A stretch of DNA of 18,850 nucleotides. Origin: JBBQZL01 sp038207745 (GTDB lineage Bacteria; Actinomycetota; Thermoleophilia; Solirubrobacterales; 70-9). Made by a program: the position numbers and the translations under genes. How positions within the stretch are numbered: the stretch's first letter is position 1; every line of letters starts with the position of its first letter. Below are positions 14,701-18,850 of the stretch, piece by piece. The notes beneath the pieces were generated by a model. That model did not search any database, was not told where the DNA came from, and was given only the letters and a program-made list of their open reading frames with translations. The DNA is taken from the NCBI GenBank assembly GCA_038207745.1, contig JBBQZL010000028.1, forward strand, positions 1-18,850, in the 5' to 3' direction.

Positions 14701-16482
14701 TCAGTTCGAGTAGAGGTCCTCGATCTCGCGCTCGTACTTCGAAGAGACGACGTTGCGCTTCACCTTCAGAGTCGGTGTCAGCTCGCCACTCTCCTGGCTG
14801 AGATCGTTGGGCAGGATCGCGATCTTCTTGACCTGCTCGACCCGGGCGAACTTCTCGTTGATCACGCCCAGGCGCTTCTCGATCGACGCCCGCACGTCAC
14901 TGTTTTCTGCAAGTTGATCAAGGTCCGCCGACAGGCCGTGTTCCTCCGCGAACTTGACCGCCTCCTCAGGGTCGAGGGTGACCAGGGCGACCAGATATGG
15001 GCGACGGTCCCCAACCACGACGCATTGCGAGACCAGAACGTGCTGCTTGATCTCCGCCTCGAGATTGGCGGGGGTGATGTTCTTGCCGCCGGCAGTGATG
15101 ATGATGTCCTTCTTGCGTCCCGTGATCTTGATGTAGCCATCCGAGTCGATCTCACCGATGTCGCCGGTGTGCAGCCAGCCGTCGACCAGCGTCTCTGCGG
15201 TCGCCTCCGGGTTCTTGTAGTAGCCCTGGAAGACGTTCGGGCCCTTGACGAGGATCTCGCCGTCGCCGGCGATCTTCACTTCGCAGCCCGGGAACGGGCG
15301 ACCGACGGTTCCGATCTTGAAAGATTCAGGTGTTGAGATCGTCGCCGCGGTCGAGGTCTCGGTCATCCCCCATCCCTCGAGTACGAGAACTCCCGCAGCG
15401 TCGAAGAAGCGAAGGATCTCCGGGTTGATCGGGGCCGCGCCGGTCACGGCCTGCTTCAACTCGCCACCGAAGAGTGCCCGGATCTTCGAGAGCACGATCT
15501 TGTCGGCGAAGGCGAACTGGCGCTGGAGTATGAAGCCGGGCTTGCCGCCGGATCGCTCGACCTTGCGCATCTTCGCGCCGACCTTGATCGACCAGTGGAA
15601 GATCGACTTCCTGAGGCCGCCCTCCTTTTCGACATTGCTGGTCGCGGCGGTATAGATCTTCTCGAAGATCCTCGGGACCGACGGGAAGTAGGAAGGCTTG
15701 ATCTCACCGAGGTTCGGAATGATCTTGAGGGGGTCGCGCTCCCAGTATGCGATGCAGCCACCGACATCGATGCTCGAGAGCTGGACAAGAAGTGCAAACG
15801 AGTGGGCGAGGGGGAGGAAGAGGTAGACCACCTCACCGCTCTTGAATACGCCCTCGGATGCGGCCATGTCGAGCATCGCGCGGTAGTTGCCGTGCGAGAT
15901 CACGCATCCCTTGGGTGGGCCCGTTGTTCCCGAGGTGTAGATGAAGGTGCAGATGTCGTCGGGGGTGATCGACTTCCAACGCGCCTCCCAGGCGGCAGGG
16001 TCACCTGTCTCGGTGCCGCGCCTCGCAAGGTCCTCCATCGAAATCGCGTCGTCGCTGGTACCGGTCATCCGGATCACGTGCCGCAGCTCCGGAAGCTGGT
16101 CGCGGACCGCCCGGACCTTCTCGATCTGGATGTCATCCTCGACAATTACGACGCCGGAACCGGAATTCTCGAGGACGTACTGACACTCCTCATTGGAGTT
16201 GGTCTGGTAGATCGGGACCACCGTGGCGCCCGCCGAGAGCGCCGCCATGTCGAAGTAGGTCCACTCGGGTCGCGTGTTGCCCAGGATCGCCACCTTGTCG
16301 CTCTTCTGGACTCCGAGATCGATCAGGCCGAGCGAGAGCGCCTGGACCGTCACCTCGACCTCGCGGAAACTCCGCGTCACCCAGGCGCCCGAGTCATCTT
16401 TGAACTCGACCACCGGAAGGCTGCCGTACTCGGCGGCAGCAAGTGGCATCAGGTCAGCAAGCGTCTTTGATCCAAGGCTCAT
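14701..16482 (-). CDS. Long-chain fatty-acid--CoA ligase (FadD15-like AMP-dependent synthetase)
   Basis: This 593-residue ANL-superfamily enzyme is predicted to activate a fatty acid to acyl-AMP and then acyl-CoA. Motifs in order are YTSGTTGPPKG (182-192, the ATP P-loop), the LPLAHSFALLVQ fatty-acid gate region (224-235), GWGMTET (370-376), HTGDIGEIDSDGY (438-450), GRKKDIIITAGGKNI (455-469) and the adenylation lysine K573 in LTPTLKVKR. Length and motif spacing fit the FadD15/long-chain ACSL group, whose members have a long C-terminal domain. There is no signal peptide, so it probably acts at the inner face of the membrane. It is the last of three minus-strand genes but has its own -10-like sequence close to the ATG. 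Confidence 0.93.
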   Translation of the reverse strand: MSLGSKTLADLMPLAAAEYGSLPVVEFKDDSGAWVTRSFREVEVTVQALSLGLIDLGVQKSDKVAILGNTRPEWTYFDMAALSAGATVVPIYQTNSNEECQYVLENSGSGVVIVEDDIQIEKVRAVRDQLPELRHVIRMTGTSDDAISMEDLARRGTETGDPAAWEARWKSITPDDICTFIYTSGTTGPPKGCVISHGNYRAMLDMAASEGVFKSGEVVYLFLPLAHSFALLVQLSSIDVGGCIAYWERDPLKIIPNLGEIKPSYFPSVPRIFEKIYTAATSNVEKEGGLRKSIFHWSIKVGAKMRKVERSGGKPGFILQRQFAFADKIVLSKIRALFGGELKQAVTGAAPINPEILRFFDAAGVLVLEGWGMTETSTAATISTPESFKIGTVGRPFPGCEVKIAGDGEILVKGPNVFQGYYKNPEATAETLVDGWLHTGDIGEIDSDGYIKITGRKKDIIITAGGKNITPANLEAEIKQHVLVSQCVVVGDRRPYLVALVTLDPEEAVKFAEEHGLSADLDQLAENSDVRASIEKRLGVINEKFARVEQVKKIAILPNDLSQESGELTPTLKVKRNVVSSKYEREIEDLYSN

Positions 16483-16490
16483 GGCCCGGG

Positions 16491-16496
16491 AGTCTA
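16491..16496 (-). promoter_or_regulatory. Possible -10 element just upstream of fadD
   Basis: On the minus strand TAGACT ends 9 nt before the fadD ATG, which would put the transcript start about 2 nt before the start codon. The intervening CCCGGGCC has no Shine-Dalgarno sequence. This is consistent with a nearly leaderless mRNA, but no -35 is recognisable. Confidence 0.35.
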
Positions 16497-16554
16497 TTCG
16501 TGGCGCAACCGCAGTTTGAGCTGCGATTTCAGCGTTGACCCGCGGCTGATCGGG

Positions 16555-16737
16555 CTAGCTGGCCCTGGCCTCGTCCATCGATGGCTCCGGAAGCGTCCGA
16601 AGCGAGGTCTCGAAGAGGCTGCGATCGATCCGACCATGAAAGATCGGTACTCCCATCTGCACGCACTTCTGAATCACCTCCTGTCGATCCATGCGCATCT
16701 CGTCGGCGAGTTCAGCGGGCGTCAGATGATTGGCCAA
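16555..16737 (-). CDS. Small putative helix-turn-helix protein, 60 residues
   Basis: The product begins MANHLTPAELADEMRMDRQE. Residues 5-30 look like a compact helix-turn-helix or winged-helix start: LTPAELADEM, a turn at RMDRQE, then VIQKCVQMGV. A short strand-like PIFHGRIDR and a helix follow. This resembles excisionase/MerR-type or IF2-N-like small domains, but I cannot assign a family. The start codon is TTG, supported by GGAGG with an ideal 6-nt spacer, so I think it is a real gene despite its size. It lies 60 nt after the nif3 stop and 72 nt before fadD on the same strand, so it may regulate or be co-transcribed with either. Confidence 0.65.
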   Translation of the reverse strand: MANHLTPAELADEMRMDRQEVIQKCVQMGVPIFHGRIDRSLFETSLRTLPEPSMDEARAS

Positions 16738-16743
16738 TGGTGA

Positions 16744-16748
16744 CCTCC
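16744..16748 (-). promoter_or_regulatory. Shine-Dalgarno that sets a TTG start
   Basis: GGAGG on the minus strand lies 6 nt (TCACCA) before the TTG at 16737-16735. It is the best ribosome binding site among the genes after ligA and is the main reason to accept the 60-residue reading frame. Confidence 0.65.
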
Positions 16749-16775
16749 GTCTCGTGTGCGACCAGAATGCAGAGG

Positions 16776-16801
16776 TTTATCGATTCGACCGGATGTGTCA
16801 A
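16776..16801 (-). promoter_or_regulatory. Possible promoter for the 60-residue HTH gene
   Basis: On the minus strand TTGACA (16801-16796), a perfect -35 consensus, overlaps the nif3 stop codon. GATAAA (16781-16776) follows after 14 nt. That spacing is shorter than the usual 16-18, so the pair is only a candidate. A transcript starting near 16769 would give a leader of about 30 nt containing the Shine-Dalgarno sequence. Confidence 0.3.
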
Positions 16802-17559
16802 ACCGGGTTCGGGATTTCGATGAAATCGTGCTCGATCCCGAACTTCTCGGCAATCAGCTCCCCCAGCCTCCGGATGCCCAGCGTCTCGGTTGCGTAATGC
16901 CCCGCGGCGATGAAGTGGATGCCTCCCTCGTTTGCGTCGGCCATCGCGTGTTCCGACGGCTCACCGGTGATGAAGGCGTCGAATCCGAGTGAGATCGCCT
17001 CATCGATCTCCCCGGCCGCCGCTCCGGTCACCACCCCGATCGTGCGGATCAGGTCCGGTCCATCTCCCTGGATCAGGGGTTCGCGGCCGAGCAGTCGATT
17101 CACACGTTCACCAAGCTCCGAAACCGGGATGCCGTCGGGGTGCTCACCGATGATCCCGATCTCGCGGCCCCTGACTTCGGCAAATCGATCACCTCGCCGG
17201 GAAAACCCGAGTCCCTCGCAGAGCAACGCGTTGTTTCCGATCTCGGGGTGGGCGTCGAGTGGAAGGTGATAGCCGGCCACGGTCAGGTCGGCGTCAAGCG
17301 CGATCCGCAGTCGCTGCGCCATCTGCGGGCTGAGGGCCCGCGGATGAAAGTCCCAGAAGAGGCCGTGATGCGTCAGCAGAAGGTCTCCGCCCGCATCGAC
17401 GGCACGTTCGAGGAGCTCGCGATGGGCCGAAACTCCCGTGATCACCTTGCTGACCTCGGGTGATCCGGGCACCTGGATTCCATTCGGACCGTAGTCCTCA
17501 AATGCATCTATGTCCAGCAGTTCGTTGCAGAAACCGGTGATCGCATCGCGGTCGGCCAT
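16798..17559 (-). CDS. Nif3-like dinuclear metal centre protein (YbgI/YqfO family)
   Basis: The 253-residue protein shows the Nif3 (DUF34) pattern: DYGPNGIQVPG near the N-terminus, LLTHHGLFWD with H64 and H65, YHLPLDAHPEIGNN with D102, a central VVTGAAAGEIDEAISLG segment, DAFITGE, and AAGHYATETLG with H221 and E225. These are the five residues that bind two metals in the family (compare E. coli YbgI). It lacks the extra middle domain seen in Bacillus YqfO. Members are often annotated GTP cyclohydrolase I type 2, but the reaction is not firmly established. The ATG sits exactly 7 nt after TAGATT and has no Shine-Dalgarno sequence, suggesting a leaderless mRNA. Confidence 0.94.
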   Translation of the reverse strand: MADRDAITGFCNELLDIDAFEDYGPNGIQVPGSPEVSKVITGVSAHRELLERAVDAGGDLLLTHHGLFWDFHPRALSPQMAQRLRIALDADLTVAGYHLPLDAHPEIGNNALLCEGLGFSRRGDRFAEVRGREIGIIGEHPDGIPVSELGERVNRLLGREPLIQGDGPDLIRTIGVVTGAAAGEIDEAISLGFDAFITGEPSEHAMADANEGGIHFIAAGHYATETLGIRRLGELIAEKFGIEHDFIEIPNPV

Positions 17560-17565
17560 GCGCTC

Positions 17566-17575
17566 AATCTACGAT
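17566..17575. promoter_or_regulatory. Overlapping divergent -10 elements
   Basis: On the plus strand TACGAT (17570-17575) ends 7 nt before the ATG at 17582. On the minus strand TAGATT (17571-17566) ends 7 nt before the nif3 ATG at 17559. The two TANNNT hexamers share the central bases 17570-17571. Neither start codon has a good Shine-Dalgarno sequence, so both genes look leaderless, driven from a 22-bp intergenic space. No -35 is recognisable on either side. Confidence 0.5.
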
Positions 17576-17581
17576 AGGTGC

Positions 17582-17848
17582 ATGGCTGACGCATCAGACA
17601 CCTCATCCGCGGTCGGTGGCGGTGACACATTCATCGAATCCCTGATGGACACGGACCTCTATTCGATGGGCGCCTACTTCTGTGATCAACACCCTGAGCT
17701 CGTCGACGAGGTGGTCCGCCGCAGCGTCCTGATCGAAGAGGGCGGACTCCGCAGCTTTGCCGACGACGAGGGAGTCAGCGTCGAGGAGGGTTTTCGCACC
17801 CTGCTCACCGGGCTTGCCGTTCGCTATTACAAAGCGGTCGCCGGATAG
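17582..17848 (+). CDS. Small acidic protein of unknown function, 88 residues
   Basis: I do not recognise a family. The product is acidic, with no signal peptide or membrane segment. After a Ser/Gly-rich start it is largely helical in appearance: TFIESLMDTDLYSMGAYFCD, then HPELVDEVVRRSVLIEEGG and VSVEEGFRTLLTGLAVRYYK. ATG 17582 is chosen because it lies 7 nt after a -10-like TACGAT; an upstream in-frame ATG at 17510 lies inside the start of nif3 on the other strand. Its stop overlaps the GTG of the DsbA-like gene by one base, so the two are probably co-translated and may be functionally linked. Confidence 0.7.
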   Translation: MADASDTSSAVGGGDTFIESLMDTDLYSMGAYFCDQHPELVDEVVRRSVLIEEGGLRSFADDEGVSVEEGFRTLLTGLAVRYYKAVAG

Positions 17849-18582
17849 TGCCTGAGCAGACCGGGACACCCAAGGCCGGACCCCGGTCCGGTCGCTGGTG
17901 GGTTCTTGCGATTCTGCTGGTCGGCGCCGTCGCCCTCTCCTCGGCGATCTGGCAGCTGGCAACCGAGAAGGGTGGCGTGGCCCCGATCAAGATCTCGGGT
18001 GTCAACGACGCCCAGCGGATCTTCGGCGGTCTGCGCCAGGACGGTGACCGGCTTGGTGATCCTGCGGCGCCGATCCAGATTCAGATCTTCACCGACGTGC
18101 AGTGCGAGTCGTGCGCCACTCGCTTCTTCGACACCGTGCCCGGGATGGTCGAGCGGCTTGTCCGCACCGGGCGTGCGCAGCTTCTCTTCCGAAATGTCTC
18201 CGCTGGACCCAACCCGGTGCAGGAGGGCGCGGTTGCCGCCGAGGCGGCCGGCGAACAGGGATACCAGTGGCAATACGTCCACCTCTTCTTTGCCAGCCAC
18301 GATGAGATCAAGCGGATCGGCCGGGTGTCGCCGGAATTTCTCAAGTCGATTGCCGGGTCGATCGGCGAGCTTCAGGTACCCGATTGGCAGAAGGCCTTTG
18401 ACGATGGCGGTGGACCCGATGGCCCGATCACGAAGTCGATCAAGGAACAGGAGTCGGTCGCCGACGGTCTCGGGATCGCAACCGAGTTTGCGGTGGTCGT
18501 GGCTGGACCGCGGGGTACCGAGGTCCTCCAGGACTCCCCGACGCTGGATCAGATTCTCAGCGCAACCGGCAAGGTCGAGTAG
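17848..18582 (+). CDS. Membrane-anchored DsbA/thioredoxin-like protein
   Basis: The 244-residue product starts with GTG overlapping the previous stop. A short Gly/Arg/Pro-rich cytoplasmic stretch precedes one hydrophobic segment (about 18-36, WVLAILLVGAVALSSAI), so the rest faces outside the membrane. A thioredoxin-fold domain follows: LGDPAAPIQIQIFTDVQCES contains the active-site C86-E-S-C89. A helical insert with WQYVHLFFAS and a C-terminal strand region follow, as in the DsbA-like Thioredoxin_4 family. The family's threonine-proline (cis-Pro) before the last strands is absent: the sequence is GIATEFAVVVAGP, with E213 where Pro is expected. It may reduce or isomerise disulfides or bind a partner rather than oxidise; this is inference. 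No DsbB/VKOR partner is in the window. Confidence 0.85.
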   Translation: MPEQTGTPKAGPRSGRWWVLAILLVGAVALSSAIWQLATEKGGVAPIKISGVNDAQRIFGGLRQDGDRLGDPAAPIQIQIFTDVQCESCATRFFDTVPGMVERLVRTGRAQLLFRNVSAGPNPVQEGAVAAEAAGEQGYQWQYVHLFFASHDEIKRIGRVSPEFLKSIAGSIGELQVPDWQKAFDDGGGPDGPITKSIKEQESVADGLGIATEFAVVVAGPRGTEVLQDSPTLDQILSATGKVE

Positions 18583-18621
18583 ACCGGATCCAAGCGGAGC
18601 GCCGGATCGCCGTCGCTCTGA

Positions 18622-18627
18622 GATAAT
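18622..18627 (+). promoter_or_regulatory. -10 element for tRNA-Pro
   Basis: GATAAT lies 10 nt before the mature 5' end of the tRNA, which would give a precursor leader of only about 3-4 nt. No clear -35 is visible around 18598-18604. The hexamer is identical to the one before the patatin-like gene. Confidence 0.45.
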
Positions 18628-18637
18628 CCCGGACCCT

Positions 18638-18711
18638 CGGGGCGTGGCGCAGCCTGGTAGCGCGCACCGTTCGGGTCGGTGAGGTCCTCGGTTCAAATCC
18701 GAGCGCCCCGA
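18638..18711 (+). tRNA. tRNA-Pro (anticodon CGG)
   Basis: A complete 74-nt cloverleaf can be drawn. Acceptor CGGGGCG (18638-18644) pairs with CGCCCCG (18704-18710), with discriminator A at 18711. The D arm contains GCGC...GCGC with the AGCCTGGTA loop. The anticodon stem CACCG/CGGTG encloses TTCGGGT, so the anticodon is CGG (18672-18674), reading CCG. A 5-nt variable loop follows, then the T arm CTCGG-TTCAAAT-CCGAG. CCA is not encoded (TGT follows). CCG is a preferred proline codon in a genome of this base composition. Confidence 0.96.
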
Positions 18712-18713
18712 TG

Positions 18714-18770
18714 TCTGAAGCACCTCACCCGGACCGTCGCCCACCCGCTGGGCGGCGGTCCCGCTTCAGA
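18714..18770. terminator. Two-tier hairpin after tRNA-Pro
   Basis: An inner 12-bp stem pairs GGACCGTCGCCC (18731-18742) with GGGCGGCGGTCC (18750-18761), with one T-G wobble and a 7-nt loop. An outer 8-bp stem pairs TCTGAAGC (18714-18721) with GCTTCAGA (18763-18770). It begins 3 nt after the tRNA and would form in either direction. No T-tract follows. It probably terminates the tRNA transcript, and perhaps a convergent gene from the right. Confidence 0.5.
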
Positions 18771-18850
18771 GGCGCCCGCCGATGAGCGTGCAGGGCCCCC
18801 CGGCAGTCTCCACCTGCTTTCCGCCAACGTTCCTCATGGACCGGGGCGAC
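18766..18850 (-). CDS. Possible 3' end of an unidentified minus-strand gene
   Basis: From base 18849 down to TGA 18768-18766 the minus strand is open for 27 codons with almost all third positions G or C. The C-terminal peptide includes SMRNVGGKQVETAGGP and ends TLIGGRL. The stop lies in the hairpin after the tRNA, a sensible place for two convergent units to end. I cannot name the protein. The same codon register is also open on the plus strand from ATG 18782 to the window edge, so the call is uncertain. Confidence 0.35.
   Translation of the reverse strand, partial: SPRSMRNVGGKQVETAGGPCTLIGGRL

Noticed and set aside
16510..16525. 5-bp hairpin (CGCAG/CTGCG) between fadD and the HTH gene as a terminator
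   Set aside because: The stem is too short with a 6-nt loop and no T-tract; hairpins of this size are expected by chance in GC-rich DNA.
17510..17581. Earlier in-frame ATG for the 88-residue protein
   Set aside because: The extra 24 residues lie opposite the nif3 start and look random; the -10-like element fits the ATG at 17582 instead.
17827..18744. Minus-strand open frame of 305 codons over the DsbA-like gene and tRNA
   Set aside because: It runs through the tRNA gene and the hairpin and is antisense to a recognisable thioredoxin-fold protein. Shadow frame.
18712..18786. Short plus-strand frame starting at the ATG (18711) at the tRNA 3' end (24 codons)
   Set aside because: The ATG uses the tRNA discriminator base, the product is only 24 residues of Arg/Pro-rich sequence, and the region is explained by a hairpin.
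1..18850. CRISPR, IS elements, prophage, toxin-antitoxin or defence genes
   Set aside because: No regularly spaced repeats, transposase or integrase motifs, or known defence domains were seen; gene content is core and orderly.

Overview
The window looks like a chromosomal segment of a high-GC, Gram-positive-type actinobacterium. Three things suggest this: the gene order secY-adk-map-rpmJ-rpsM-rpsK-rpsD-rpoA-rplQ-truA, strong G/C preference at third codon positions with many GTG starts, and several genes whose start codon sits 6-8 nt after a -10-like hexamer with no Shine-Dalgarno sequence, as in leaderless actinobacterial transcripts. The protein sequences and the absence of infA after map fit a deep-branching class such as Thermoleophilia (Solirubrobacterales-like). 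That placement is inference from memory of the families; no search was run.

Region 1 (1-7795, + strand) is the downstream half of the S10-spc-alpha ribosomal cluster: the 3' end of rplF, then rplR, rpsE, rpmD, rplO, secY, adk, map, rpmJ, rpsM, rpsK, rpsD, rpoA and rplQ. Genes are packed with 1-4 nt overlaps or short gaps and many have good Shine-Dalgarno sequences. Oddities are a roughly 100-residue acidic tail on ribosomal protein S5, a variant zinc site in adenylate kinase, the missing infA in a 106-nt gap before rpmJ, and a weak hairpin plus T-tract between rpsD and rpoA.

Region 2 (7808-11467, + strand) holds housekeeping genes that follow the ribosomal cluster: truA (tRNA pseudouridine synthase), surE (5'-nucleotidase) and ligA (NAD-dependent DNA ligase). 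surE and ligA overlap by ATGA. A perfect 10-bp inverted repeat separates ligA from the convergent dacB.

Region 3 (11480-14700) holds a secreted PBP4-type D-Ala-D-Ala carboxypeptidase on the minus strand, a divergent patatin-like hydrolase with an apparently leaderless start, and a small secreted four-cysteine protein of unknown function.

Region 4 (14701-17559, minus strand) reads nif3-like metalloprotein, then a 60-residue putative helix-turn-helix protein, then a FadD15-type long-chain acyl-CoA synthetase.

Region 5 (17582-18850) is divergent from nif3 across only 22 bp: a small unknown protein overlapping a membrane-anchored DsbA/thioredoxin-like protein, then tRNA-Pro(CGG), a strong two-tier hairpin, and possibly the 3' end of another minus-strand gene.

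I see no CRISPR array, insertion sequence, phage gene or recognisable defence system. This is mostly ordinary core genome. The most unusual signals are the acidic S5 tail, the interlocked divergent leaderless-type promoters at 17560-17581, and the DsbA-like protein that lacks the family's cis-proline.
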